Positions 28,076 through 37,323 of a DNA stretch of 64,000 bases are shown here, in pieces. How positions within the stretch are numbered: the first letter of the stretch is position 1; the number at the start of each line of letters is the position of its first letter. The position numbers and the translations under genes are program-made. Under the pieces are notes generated by a model. The model did not search any database and was not told the origin of the DNA. It worked only from the letters and a program-made list of their open reading frames with translations. Source of the DNA: Chitinophaga vietnamensis (lineage in GTDB: Bacteria; Bacteroidota; Bacteroidia; Chitinophagales; Chitinophagaceae); contig NZ_CABHMS010000008.1 in NCBI RefSeq assembly GCF_902167635.1, positions 186,001-250,000 on the forward strand, in the 5' to 3' direction.

Positions 28076-28119
28076 ACAGTTGTAAGGGTTGGGTAGTTTG
28101 TAACAGCAGAGAAAGGTCT

Positions 28120-28689
28120 CTATAAACTTTTCAATAATCGTTCCACAATTACCGGGAACCACTGATGTTCGAGTAGCTGTACCTTGCGCGCAACGGATTC
28201 GGGCGTATCTTCTGGTGTGATGGTACAGCGTTCCTGCAGGATGGTTTCGCCATCATCATATTTTTCATTGACGAAGTGGATGGTGATGCCGCTTTCTTTT
28301 TCGCCGGCGGAGATCACTGCTTCGTGTACGAAATGGCCATACATGCCTTTGCCGCCGAATTTAGGCAAGAGGGCAGGATGGATGTTGATGATCCGGTTGG
28401 GGAAAGCCTGCACCAGGTTGGCGGGAATTTTCCAGAGGAACCCTGCCAATACGATCAGGTGCGCCGGAATGGCTTTCAGTTGTTGTACATATACATCGGA
28501 ATGGAGGAAGGCTTCTCTTTCGATCAGCAGCGTTGGTATGCCTTCCCTGGCAGCGATCTCCAGAACGCCCGCCCCTGGCTTGTTACAAACGATGAGCGCT
28601 ACCCTGGCTATATCGGAGCCCCTGAAATGATCGATGATCTTTTGCGCGTTACTTCCTGCACCTGATGCGAATATGACAATATTTTTCAA
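28120..28689 (-). CDS. purN: Phosphoribosylglycinamide formyltransferase
   Basis: The folate-dependent GAR transformylase of purine synthesis, 189 residues, normal length. 'IFASGAGSNAQKIIDHF' binds phosphate, 'NIHPALLPKFGGKGMYGHFV' holds the catalytic Asn and His, and 'IHFVNEKYDDGETILQ' contains the catalytic Asp. It transfers a formyl group from 10-formyl-THF to GAR. It sits 44 bp upstream of the OMP gene and 34 bp downstream of the NlpE-like gene on the same strand, so the three may be read together. Confidence 0.96.
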   Translation of the reverse strand: MKNIVIFASGAGSNAQKIIDHFRGSDIARVALIVCNKPGAGVLEIAAREGIPTLLIEREAFLHSDVYVQQLKAIPAHLIVLAGFLWKIPANLVQAFPNRIINIHPALLPKFGGKGMYGHFVHEAVISAGEKESGITIHFVNEKYDDGETILQERCTITPEDTPESVARKVQLLEHQWFPVIVERLLKSL

Positions 28690-28723
28690 TGTACCTGTTT
28701 TGAAATCCGCTGCAAAAGTAGAA

Positions 28724-29479
28724 TTAATTATGCATCAGATGTTCCCCACAGCCACGATAAGTGTGATCTTTTATTTTCACCTCCACAGTATTCGGTCTCA
28801 TTACGCCGCTCATATCATCGGAGCAGGCAGTGTTGCGGATGCTGACGGTGATAGCGGGTGTGGTATATACTTTTAAGGTGTCGGTATTGGGCCTGGGCGC
28901 TGGCAGCGCTGCGAGGATGCTGTCGCCATTGGCGGACTTATAATGTATACTTTTTTTATCGAGGTCGAGGGTCCAGAAGGGTTCGTTGCCGCTGGCGGTG
29001 AAGGTGATGCCGGCTTTTGATTTTTCGGCGTTGATGCTGCGGCGGTCGCCGCCTTCTACGGGTTTGAGTTCGTAGTTGCTGGCGAGTACGCCTTCGATGC
29101 GTTTGCCGGCACGGTCGAGCAAAATGAGTTTGCCTGCTGCGGCGAGGAAGGAGCTGCTGTCGGTCTTCTTCCGGATCAGTACTATGGAATCGTTCAATTG
29201 TTTCCAGCTGCCGTTGCTGACGGTGGCGATGCCTCCGCCCCTGCCCTGGTAGGCAGTGAGCTCACTGAAGGTATGGTCATCGTAAAGGCTGATCTGGTAG
29301 TCGATACCGGGGCAGTCTGCACAGGGGATGGTTCCCTGGAAGGTGCCAGTAAGACGGGGCGCCGCAGGAGCTGTGGTGGTAGCGGTTTTGGAGCTGTCTG
29401 CCTGGTGGCCCGGCGTGGTATTGTTGTTACAGGCGGCCAGGGAGATCAGGAGTATGGCAGAAAAGTACAGTGAGCGCAT
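28724..29479 (-). CDS. NlpE-like lipoprotein with COG3650-type C-terminal domain
   Basis: A 251-residue lipoprotein: lipobox 'LISLAAC' after MRSLYFSAI, then a Thr/Ala-rich linker. Residues about 45-140 match the NlpE N-terminal domain, including 'TIPCADCPGIDYQISLY' with its CxxC. Residues about 160-250 resemble COG3650 ('TASGNEPFWTLDL', 'CSDDMSGVMRPNTVEVKI', 'YRGCGEHL'). NlpE in enterobacteria senses envelope stress or copper through adhesion and lipoprotein-trafficking defects; the role here is unknown. Its position beside SCO, zur, merC and a TonB receptor fits a metal-linked envelope function. The start at 29479 is chosen for the lipoprotein signal. Confidence 0.85.
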   Translation of the reverse strand: MRSLYFSAILLISLAACNNNTTPGHQADSSKTATTTAPAAPRLTGTFQGTIPCADCPGIDYQISLYDDHTFSELTAYQGRGGGIATVSNGSWKQLNDSIVLIRKKTDSSSFLAAAGKLILLDRAGKRIEGVLASNYELKPVEGGDRRSINAEKSKAGITFTASGNEPFWTLDLDKKSIHYKSANGDSILAALPAPRPNTDTLKVYTTPAITVSIRNTACSDDMSGVMRPNTVEVKIKDHTYRGCGEHLMHN

Positions 29480-29875
29480 GGGAATGTTTTTTAAGGATGT
29501 ATTGAACATTCTGTCCGGTAGCAGGTTATTATTTGGTAAAAATAAGCATCCGGCGGATATAAATTGTCGGGAAGAACACATATATTTAATATAGGTGTAG
29601 GGAGGATATAAGTGGTCACTATCATTTTTCCATCTTTATATATTAATCTTATATCCTTTGAAACCGCCCGCCATCTTGGGTGTGACTGTGTTGAAGCAGA
29701 CCTTGCGAACTTTCAATCAAAATAATAAGTTTTGAAAGCAAATATTGGGTAATGTTCTGAGAATAGCCAGCAGAGAGGGTTTTAGCTGAATCGAAGCTCG
29801 GAAAATAGGAAAAAAAAGCGATTATTTACGGTAAGAAATTTTTTTAATTGTTGATAAATTGTCAACATTCTGTCT

Positions 29876-29883
29876 TATTTTTG
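29876..29883 (+). promoter_or_regulatory. Predicted -7 box of the act-cox respiratory cluster
   Basis: TATTTTTG fits TAnnTTTG exactly, with a TTG 22 nt upstream, 46 bp before the GTG start of actA. The rest of the 450-bp gap (29480-29875) is AT-rich and shows no gene, hairpin or tRNA. A TTTAG...CTAAA pair at 29902-29918 has the wrong spacing to be accepted as an operator. Confidence 0.5.
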
Positions 29884-29929
29884 CTGGCACTTTTAAGAAA
29901 CTTTAGGTCAAATCTAAACTATATAGGCT

Positions 29930-31201
29930 GTGTATCGTCGTGTTTCCATTCTTTTGCGCAAGCATTTTGTGAGTGTGCTTATTCTATGCGCTAGTATAGT
30001 AATTCCGTTTTCTTCCGTTAAGGCTGCGGATCCTGCGAAGGGTAAGGCACTGTTCCAACAAAATTGCGCTTCATGTCACAATGTCCACAAGAGGGTGACA
30101 GGTCCTGCACTGAAAGGGGTTGAAGACAGGTGGCCCGATAAGAAATTATTGCACCAGTGGATTCATAACTCCGCTTCTGTTCTCGCATCTGGCGACAAGT
30201 ATGCCAATGATCTCTTCAACGAGTACAACAAAACAGCCATGACGGCTTTTCCTGCGTTGTCCAATGAAGAAATCGACGACATCCTTGCATTTATCAAGGT
30301 AGAAGGCGAGAAAGAGCCTGGTGGCCAGAAAGCTGGCGCACCGACAACAGAAGGCGCTAAAGAATCAGGCAGCGACAACAGCCTGCTCTTTGGTATCATC
30401 ACCCTGATCCTCGCGGTGGTGGCGCTGATCCTGATGCAGATCAACAGTAACCTGAACAAGCTCGCTGGCGATAAAGAAGGCGTAGCTACTCCGGAACCTG
30501 TTCCATTCTACAAAAACAAAGCTTACATCGCACTGGGTATCCTGGTGTTATTTATGGTAGGCGGTTACTTCACTATTAACGGCGCTATCGGCCTGGGTCG
30601 CCAGAAAGACTATATGCCTGAACAGCCGATCTTCTACAGCCACAAAGTGCACGCCGGTATTAACCAGATCAGCTGTCTGTATTGCCACGCCGGTGCAGAG
30701 AAGAGCAAACATGCCATGATCCCTTCAGAAAATATCTGTATGAACTGTCACAAGGCTATTAAGGAATACTCCGGCCCTGAACTGTTCACTGCAGAAGGAA
30801 GGAAGATCGATGGTACTGCAGAAATCCACAAATTATACGATTACGTAGGCTGGGATCCTGAAGCGGGTAAATATACCAAACCAGGTAAACCTATCGAATG
30901 GACCAAGATCCACAACCTGCCTGACCACGTTTACTTCAACCACTCACAGCACGTTGTAGCTGGTAAACAACAATGCCAGACCTGCCACGGTAACATCACC
31001 GAGATGGATGAAGTACACCAGTTCGCCGACCTGTCTATGGGTTGGTGTATCAACTGCCACCGTACTACCAAAGTACAGTTCGCAGATAACAAATACTACA
31101 GCATCTTCGAACAACTTCATCAGGATATTAAAGATAAGAAGATCGATAGCGTGACTGTTGAAATGGTAGGTGGTACTGAATGTCAAAAATGTCACTACTA
31201 G
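29930..31201 (+). CDS. actA: Alternative complex III subunit A, multiheme cytochrome c
   Basis: The electron-transfer cytochrome of the quinol:cytochrome c oxidoreductase. The GTG start gives signal peptide 'SVLILCASIVIPFSSVKAA'. Six CxxCH motifs are visible: CASCH in an N-terminal monoheme domain (about residue 47), then after two membrane segments (about 150-170 and 195-220) CLYCH, CMNCH, CQTCH, CINCH and CQKCH, the pentaheme core typical of ActA. The N-terminal domain makes the protein hexaheme (423 residues). It is the first gene of the act-cox cluster. Confidence 0.93.
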   Translation: MYRRVSILLRKHFVSVLILCASIVIPFSSVKAADPAKGKALFQQNCASCHNVHKRVTGPALKGVEDRWPDKKLLHQWIHNSASVLASGDKYANDLFNEYNKTAMTAFPALSNEEIDDILAFIKVEGEKEPGGQKAGAPTTEGAKESGSDNSLLFGIITLILAVVALILMQINSNLNKLAGDKEGVATPEPVPFYKNKAYIALGILVLFMVGGYFTINGAIGLGRQKDYMPEQPIFYSHKVHAGINQISCLYCHAGAEKSKHAMIPSENICMNCHKAIKEYSGPELFTAEGRKIDGTAEIHKLYDYVGWDPEAGKYTKPGKPIEWTKIHNLPDHVYFNHSQHVVAGKQQCQTCHGNITEMDEVHQFADLSMGWCINCHRTTKVQFADNKYYSIFEQLHQDIKDKKIDSVTVEMVGGTECQKCHY

Positions 31202-31290
31202 AAAGGATTTAGAATTTTGGGATTTCTTGATTTACGGATTTTTGAATTAAATCCATAAATCCAAAAATCAAAAAATCCGAAAATGATTAG
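31201..31290. repeat. Intergenic palindromic repeat between actA and actB
   Basis: An AT-rich imperfect hairpin built from GGATTTTTTGATTT-like modules on both arms. The core GATTTCTTGATTTACGGATT at 31221-31240 recurs exactly at 60821-60840 after lysS. It interrupts an otherwise continuous respiratory operon with about 126 bp of non-coding DNA. Confidence 0.65.
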
Positions 31291-31327
31291 GGTATCAAAT
31301 TTTAAAAACGTAACTCGTTAATATAAC

Positions 31328-34300
31328 ATGGAGCAAAAAAAGTATTGGAAAGGCTTGGAGGAGTTGCACAATACCGATGCGCATCAGGAGATTGTGAAGA
31401 ACGAATTCAGTGAAGAATTGCCGTTCGAGAGTGAAGGCCTGTTGAATGCTACAACCCCCCGCAGGGATTTTCTGAAATACCTCGGGTTCACCACGGCGGC
31501 TGCTACAATTGCTGCCAGCTGTGAAACACCGATCAAAAAAGCGATTCCTTACGTTAACAAACCAGAGGAAATTACGCCCGGTGTAGCTAACTATTATGCT
31601 TCTTCTTACGCGATCGACGGTGAATATATTCCTTTGGTGGTGAAAACCCGCGAAGGCCGTCCCATCAAGATCGAAGGAAATACTTTATCATCTATCACCC
31701 AGGGTGCTACCACCGCTAAAGCACAAGGCGCGGTACTCAGCCTGTATGATACTGCCCGTCTCCGTTACCCGTCTATCGGCGGTTCGGAAACAACCTGGAC
31801 AGAACTGGATAAACAAGTAACTGCAGCACTGGCCGGTTTAGGCGGTGCTCCTGTTGTTTTATTAAGTTCCACTATCCTCAGCCCGAGCACTAAAAAAGTG
31901 ATCGGCGAGTTCCTCGCAAAATATCCGAACTCACGCCACGTAACATATGATGCAGTATCCTACTCTGGTATGCTGCTCGCCAACGAAGCTGCCTATGGTA
32001 AAAAAGTGATCCCTTCCTATCACTTCGAAAATGCGAAGACCGTAGTGAGCCTGGGCGCCGATTTCCTCGGTACATGGCTGAACCCTGCAGAATTCCAGAA
32101 ACAATTTGCGCAAACACGTAAGATCAATGCCAAGAAACCGGAGATGTCCAAACACTTCGTATTCGAAAGCACCATGAGCCTTACCGGCGCTAACGCAGAT
32201 GAAAGATATACGCACAGGCCTTCTGAAGCCGGCGCCGTAGCACTGGCCCTGCTCGCGGCAGTAGGTGGCAGCGTAAGCGCCCCCAAACTGGACGACAAAG
32301 TAGCAGCAGGTATCCAGAAAGCAGCAAAAGAACTGAAAGCCAACAGCGGTAAAGCCCTGGTGGTAAGCGGTTCTAACGATGTGAATGTACAGGTGATCGT
32401 AAACGCTATCAACAACATCATTGGCGCTAATGGCACTACGATCGACTGGGCCGCTCCGTCTAACTACCGTCAAGGTATCGACAGCGATATGACCAAACTG
32501 GTAAGCGACATGAACGCAGGCAGCATCGGCGCTGTACTGATCTATGGCGCCAACCCCGCTTACGATTACTTCGAAGCCGGCAAATTCGCTGAAGGTCTGA
32601 AAAAAGTGAAACTCGCTGTTTCCTTCAACGACCGCAATGATGAAACCACTGAACTGTGCAAGTTCATTGCGCCTGATCACCACTTCCTCGAAAGCTGGAA
32701 TGACCAGGAAGGCAGAACAGGCTACTACAGCTTCACACAGCCTACTATCAGCCCGCTGTTCAAAACACGCGCTGTACAAGATACACTGCTCACCTGGGCT
32801 GGTAATACCACGCCTTGGGCCGACTATCTGAAAAATGAGTGGATGGGTAAACTCGGCGGCCAGGAAGGTTGGGATAAAGCCCTCCAGGACGGTATCGTAG
32901 AACCAGCCACGGCTCCCGCGCTCGGCGGTGCTTCTTTCGCAGGTGATATTGCAGGTGCTGCCAGCAAAATCAACAGCGCGAAAAAAGGCGGCCAGAAAGA
33001 ACTGGTGCTTTATGAAAAAGTAGCTATCGGTAATGGTAAACTGGCTAACAACCCTTGGTTACAGGAAATGCCGGATCCTATCACCCGCGCTACCTGGGAC
33101 AACTACGCGATCATTTCCAACACCTTCGCTAAAACTTTCTCTGTTCAACTGGGCGATGATTACGAAATCAACGCAGACAAGAAAGTGCTGAAGATCAAAG
33201 CAAATGGTAAGGAGATCGAACTGCCTATGCTGGTGCTGCCAGGTATTCATCCTGACGTGATCGCGATCGCAGTAGGCTACGGCCGCAGCGCCAATACTGG
33301 TAAGGCTGCCGGCGGTATCGGTAAAAATGCTTATCCTTTCGTGAGCTTCAATGGTCAGACCTTCGATTACTTCGTTACTGACGCCGCTGTTGAAGCTACC
33401 GGCGCTAAATATCCGCTGGGTAACACACAAACCCACAACAGCTACGAGGGCCGTCCTATCATCAAGGAAACCACGCTCAAAGAATTTATCAAAGAACCTA
33501 AGAAAGTAAATGAAGACAGGGAAGAGCTGAACAAGTTTGGTAAAGACTTCCGTAAAGATGCTACCCTGTATCCTAACTATACTTACCCTGGTATCAAATG
33601 GGGTATGTCTATCGATCTTAACACCTGCTTTGGTTGTGGTGCCTGCACCATTGCCTGTCAGGCTGAGAACAACGTTTCTGTAGTTGGTAAGGAAGAAGTG
33701 GTGAAAGGGCATGAAATGCACTGGATCCGTATCGACCGTTACTTCAGCGGCGATGAGAATAACCCTGAAGTGGTGTTCCAGCCGATGCTGTGCCAGCACT
33801 GTGATAACGCGCCTTGCGAAAACGTTTGCCCGGTAGGTGCTACCAACCACAGCTCTGAAGGTATCAACCAGATGGCTTACAACCGTTGCATCGGTACCCG
33901 TTACTGCGCTAACAACTGTCCGTATAAAGTTCGTCGCCTCAACTGGAGAGACTGGAACGGTGCTGACAGCTTTGAAAATAACCTCTACGATGTAGCTGAT
34001 ATGAACGATAACCTCACCCGCATGGTGCTGAACCCTGATGTAGTGGTTCGCAGCCGTGGTGTGATGGAAAAATGTTCTTTCTGCGTACAGCGCTTGCAGG
34101 ATGCTAAACTGACCGCCAAAAAAGCTGGCCGCCCGATGAAAGACGGTGAAGCTAAAACAGCGTGCCAGCAGGCTTGCGCAGCTGATGCTATCGTGTTCGG
34201 TAACGTGAACGACAAGAACAGCGAAATCTATAAGATCCGTAACGAGGAACAAACTGAGAGAATGTACTATGTGCTGGAAGAAACCCACACATTGCCTTCT

Positions 34301-34384
34301 ATCAACTACCTGGCAAAGATCAGAAACAAAGATGCCGCGAAAGAAGCAACACCTGCTCACAAAGAAGAAGCGCATCACGCATAA
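31328..34384 (+). CDS. actB: Alternative complex III subunit B, molybdopterin-like/iron-sulfur fusion
   Basis: A 1018-residue protein that joins a large molybdopterin oxidoreductase-like domain (about 50-740) to a four-cluster iron-sulfur domain (about 745-990). A Tat-type motif 'RRDFLKYLGF' at about residue 45 directs folded export to the periplasmic face. Cys motifs: 'CFGCGACTIACQAEN', 'CQHCDNAPCENVCPVGAT', 'CIGTRYCANNCPYKVRR' and 'CSFCVQ...CQQAC'. ActB family members have lost the Mo cofactor; that is family knowledge. It forms the peripheral arm that passes electrons to ActA. Confidence 0.95.
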   Translation: MEQKKYWKGLEELHNTDAHQEIVKNEFSEELPFESEGLLNATTPRRDFLKYLGFTTAAATIAASCETPIKKAIPYVNKPEEITPGVANYYASSYAIDGEYIPLVVKTREGRPIKIEGNTLSSITQGATTAKAQGAVLSLYDTARLRYPSIGGSETTWTELDKQVTAALAGLGGAPVVLLSSTILSPSTKKVIGEFLAKYPNSRHVTYDAVSYSGMLLANEAAYGKKVIPSYHFENAKTVVSLGADFLGTWLNPAEFQKQFAQTRKINAKKPEMSKHFVFESTMSLTGANADERYTHRPSEAGAVALALLAAVGGSVSAPKLDDKVAAGIQKAAKELKANSGKALVVSGSNDVNVQVIVNAINNIIGANGTTIDWAAPSNYRQGIDSDMTKLVSDMNAGSIGAVLIYGANPAYDYFEAGKFAEGLKKVKLAVSFNDRNDETTELCKFIAPDHHFLESWNDQEGRTGYYSFTQPTISPLFKTRAVQDTLLTWAGNTTPWADYLKNEWMGKLGGQEGWDKALQDGIVEPATAPALGGASFAGDIAGAASKINSAKKGGQKELVLYEKVAIGNGKLANNPWLQEMPDPITRATWDNYAIISNTFAKTFSVQLGDDYEINADKKVLKIKANGKEIELPMLVLPGIHPDVIAIAVGYGRSANTGKAAGGIGKNAYPFVSFNGQTFDYFVTDAAVEATGAKYPLGNTQTHNSYEGRPIIKETTLKEFIKEPKKVNEDREELNKFGKDFRKDATLYPNYTYPGIKWGMSIDLNTCFGCGACTIACQAENNVSVVGKEEVVKGHEMHWIRIDRYFSGDENNPEVVFQPMLCQHCDNAPCENVCPVGATNHSSEGINQMAYNRCIGTRYCANNCPYKVRRLNWRDWNGADSFENNLYDVADMNDNLTRMVLNPDVVVRSRGVMEKCSFCVQRLQDAKLTAKKAGRPMKDGEAKTACQQACAADAIVFGNVNDKNSEIYKIRNEEQTERMYYVLEETHTLPSINYLAKIRNKDAAKEATPAHKEEAHHA

Positions 34385-34460
34385 GATCTTTTAACAGGTC
34401 ATCGTTAAGGGAAAAAGAAAGTAAGAGTTACAGAATCTGAGATCATAACAATAGACAAGG

Positions 34461-34496
34461 GCTAGTAGCTAGAAGCTAGCAGCTAAAAGCTTATAG
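34461..34496. repeat. AGCTA-type short tandem repeat before actC
   Basis: Degenerate copies of a roughly 9-bp AGCTAGAAG/AGCTAGCAG unit run through 34461-34491, just before the actC ATG at 34500. They place an interrupted palindromic stretch at the likely ribosome-binding region. The function is unknown. Confidence 0.4.
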
Positions 34497-34499
34497 AAT

Positions 34500-35936
34500 A
34501 TGCATTTAAAATACGAATCCACACTGAGAGAACCTTTAGTAGACGGGGTTAAGGATTATCACCAGGTTACGGAAGATATCATTAGTCCTATCGAGGCTAA
34601 GCCTGGAAAACTGTGGTATGTAGGCTTTTTTATATCACTGTTACTGTTGGGCTTCGGCGCATTTTCAGTGTTTTGGCAGATTTATTTCGGTGTGGGTGTT
34701 TGGAACCTGAATAAAACGATCGGTTGGGGTTGGGATATTACCAACTTCGTGTGGTGGGTAGGTATCGGTCACGCCGGTACGCTGATCTCCGCCATCCTCC
34801 TGCTGTTCCGTCAGGGATGGCGTACAGGGGTGAACCGTGCGGCAGAAGCGATGACCATCTTTGCGGTAATGTGCGCCGGCCAGTTCCCGATCATTCACAT
34901 GGGACGTGTATGGATGGCCTTCTTTATCCTGCCTTATCCCAACACCCGCGGTCCGGTATGGGTGAACTTCAACTCGCCGCTGCTGTGGGACGTATTTGCG
35001 ATCTCTACTTACTTCACTGTATCACTGTTGTTCTGGTACTCTGGTCTGATTCCTGACTTTGCTACCATCCGCGACAGAGCCAAAACTAAATTACGTAAAC
35101 GTTTATACGGCCTTGCTTCTTTTGGCTGGACTGGCTCTACCAAACACTGGCAACGTCATGAGGCACTGTCGCTCGTACTGGCAGGTTTATCTACTCCGCT
35201 GGTACTTTCCGTACACACGATCGTATCTTTCGACTTTGCTACCTCTGTAATTCCTGGTTGGCACACTACCATCTTCCCTCCTTACTTCGTGGCGGGTGCG
35301 ATCTTCTCCGGATTTGCGATGGTACAAACACTGCTGATCATCACCCGTAAAATATTGAAACTGGAAGAATACATTACCGTTGGCCACATGGAAGCCATGA
35401 ACAAGGTAATCGTACTCACTGGTTCTGTAGTAGGTTGCGCTTATCTTACCGAGCTGTTTATGGCATGGTACGGCGCTAACCCTTACGAGTTTGCTACTTT
35501 CTTCAAATACCGCGCTGCCGGTCCGCTGGGCTGGTCTTACTGGATCATGATGACCTGTAACGTAATCTCTCCGCAGGTGTTCTGGTTCCGCAAAATGAGA
35601 AGGAACGTAGCTGTAACATTCTTCATGTCCATCATTGTGAACATTGGTATGTGGTTCGAGCGTTTTGTGATCATCTGTACTTCTCTGTACCGCGATTACC
35701 TGCCATCCAGCTGGTCTTACTATCGTCCGTCCTGGCCTGAAGTAGGTTTCTATATGGGTACATTCGGTCTGTTCTTCACCTGCTACTTCCTGTTCTCTAA
35801 ATACTTCCCGGTAATTGCAGTAGCTGAGATCAAGGCTATCCTGAAAACTTCCGGTGAAAGCTTCAAAGAGAAAATGGAAGTGTATGAAGAAGAAAGTGCC
35901 GAGAAATTTGCTCACGATGTAGCGCACGCACACTAA
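34500..35936 (+). CDS. actC: Alternative complex III subunit C, NrfD/PsrC-like quinol-binding subunit
   Basis: An integral membrane protein of 478 residues with about ten spans, in the NrfD/polysulfide reductase subunit family. 'WGWDITNFVWWVGIGHAGTLISAILLL' (positions 34725-34805) is a family hallmark, as are 'QFPIIHMGRVW' and 'HEALSLVLAGLSTPLVLSVHTIVSFDFA' (positions 35157-35240). ActC is one of two quinol-binding subunits, the other being ActF. It is 115 bp after actB and 48 bp before actD. Confidence 0.95.
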   Translation: MHLKYESTLREPLVDGVKDYHQVTEDIISPIEAKPGKLWYVGFFISLLLLGFGAFSVFWQIYFGVGVWNLNKTIGWGWDITNFVWWVGIGHAGTLISAILLLFRQGWRTGVNRAAEAMTIFAVMCAGQFPIIHMGRVWMAFFILPYPNTRGPVWVNFNSPLLWDVFAISTYFTVSLLFWYSGLIPDFATIRDRAKTKLRKRLYGLASFGWTGSTKHWQRHEALSLVLAGLSTPLVLSVHTIVSFDFATSVIPGWHTTIFPPYFVAGAIFSGFAMVQTLLIITRKILKLEEYITVGHMEAMNKVIVLTGSVVGCAYLTELFMAWYGANPYEFATFFKYRAAGPLGWSYWIMMTCNVISPQVFWFRKMRRNVAVTFFMSIIVNIGMWFERFVIICTSLYRDYLPSSWSYYRPSWPEVGFYMGTFGLFFTCYFLFSKYFPVIAVAEIKAILKTSGESFKEKMEVYEEESAEKFAHDVAHAH

Positions 35937-35984
35937 AAGACGAATTGACAGAATCTATTACAAGGACTTTGAATTTTTAAATAT

Positions 35985-36578
35985 ATGGCTGTTAAAAATT
36001 TTGTTGTAGGATTGTTTGATGACGAGGCGGTGTTGTTTCCGGCGGTAAAGAAAGTACGTACCGCAGGTTACAAGTTGCACGATGTGTACACACCCTTCCC
36101 TATCCACGGTCTGGACCACGCGATGGGCCTGAGGGAAACCAGCCTGCACACAGCCGGTTTTATCTATGGTATCACCGGTACTACAACGGCATTAACATTT
36201 ATGAGCTGGGTATTTAATGTAGACTGGCCGCTGAACATCGGCGGTAAGCCTCACTTCCCTTTACCGGCTTTTATTCCTATCACCTTTGAGTTGACCGTAC
36301 TCTTTGCAGCGGTAGGTATGGTGATGACTTTCTGTTATCTCTGCCAGCTGATGCCGGGTGTGAAAAAACACATCTTTCATCCGCGCCAGACAGACGACAA
36401 ATTTGTAATGGTGATTGAGCTGACAGAAAAGACCAATGCCGAAGAAGTGAAGAACTTCCTTTCTGCAGCAGGTGCGCATGACATCAATGAGCAGCAGGCA
36501 GAAGCCGGCTGGTGGTACGGCAGGTTCGACAAAGACGACGAACCTTACCTCCGCAAGGCAAAACCGGTAAACGCGTAA
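35985..36578 (+). CDS. actD: Alternative complex III subunit D (DUF3341)
   Basis: A 197-residue protein with two transmembrane segments (about 55-75 and 100-120). 'VVGLFDDEAVLFPAVKKVRTAGYKLHDVYTPFPIHGLD' (positions 36003-36116) is the DUF3341 signature. Family knowledge places it as a membrane subunit that bridges ActC and ActF. Its cytoplasmic C-terminal part contains a 'VIELTEKTNAEEVKNFL' ferredoxin-like fold segment. It lies between actC and actE with short gaps. Confidence 0.93.
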   Translation: MAVKNFVVGLFDDEAVLFPAVKKVRTAGYKLHDVYTPFPIHGLDHAMGLRETSLHTAGFIYGITGTTTALTFMSWVFNVDWPLNIGGKPHFPLPAFIPITFELTVLFAAVGMVMTFCYLCQLMPGVKKHIFHPRQTDDKFVMVIELTEKTNAEEVKNFLSAAGAHDINEQQAEAGWWYGRFDKDDEPYLRKAKPVNA

Positions 36579-36662
36579 TAATAATAACAGCAAAACAATA
36601 CAGTGGCCTCACATTAGGAACACGCAAGCAAGGACTAATGAAAGCCAGATAAATAATTTCTG

Positions 36663-37280
36663 ATGAAAAGGACTTCCAACATATTGATTGTAGCCGCATT
36701 GGCAACTGGAGCTTTCCTGGCAGCCTGTAACAGGGGGGAGCACAACAGAAAGCCGGGCAGGATTTATATGCCAGACATGTATGAATCCCGTGCGTATGAA
36801 TTTTACAATGCTCGCTTGGCAGGGATGAAACCAGTGGAAGGAACAGTAAAAAGAGGAGAAGTATTGCCATACCATCTGAAAGAATCAGATACTGCATTGG
36901 CTAACCTGGTAAAGAATCCGCTGACGATTACCGCAGCTGATCTGAAAGAAGGTGAACGTTTATTCAATATTTACTGCGGCATCTGCCATGGCACCGCAAT
37001 GGATGGTAACGGCCCGCTCTACAGAGGCGGCGACGGTCCCTACCCTGCTGCTCCTGCTAACCTGGCAGCCGGTCCTAAAACAGCCTACACCGAAGGCCGC
37101 CTGTTCCACGTAATGACCTACGGTTATAACGCAATGGGTAGCTACGCCAGCCAGCTCGACAGAGAACAACGCTGGAAAGTAGCAGCTTACATCAAGAGCA
37201 AACAGGCCGGTGGCGCAAAACCAGCTGAAGTCGCTCCTGCTAAAGACAGCGCAGCCGCTAAAAGCGTAGCCGCTAAATAA
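36663..37280 (+). CDS. actE: Alternative complex III subunit E, monoheme cytochrome c lipoprotein
   Basis: A 205-residue lipoprotein cytochrome. The lipobox 'GAFLAAC' follows an N-terminal hydrophobic segment. One heme motif 'YCGICHGTAMDGNG' lies at about residue 105, with a likely axial Met in 'NAMGSYASQLD'. The C-terminus is an Ala/Lys-rich tail. ActE hands electrons from ActA to the oxidase. No cytochrome c domain is fused to CoxB, so ActE may deliver directly to the aa3 oxidase in a supercomplex, as shown for other Bacteroidota. Confidence 0.93.
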   Translation: MKRTSNILIVAALATGAFLAACNRGEHNRKPGRIYMPDMYESRAYEFYNARLAGMKPVEGTVKRGEVLPYHLKESDTALANLVKNPLTITAADLKEGERLFNIYCGICHGTAMDGNGPLYRGGDGPYPAAPANLAAGPKTAYTEGRLFHVMTYGYNAMGSYASQLDREQRWKVAAYIKSKQAGGAKPAEVAPAKDSAAAKSVAAK

Positions 37281-37323
37281 GAGAGTTAAACTGAATTTCA
37301 ATCAAGTATTTTAATATACAGTA

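Noticed and set aside
29902-29918. TTTAGGTCAAATCTAAA as a second copy of the metal box seen at 24834
   Set aside because: The spacer is seven rather than six bases and the inner bases do not pair; it also lies between the predicted start site and actA.
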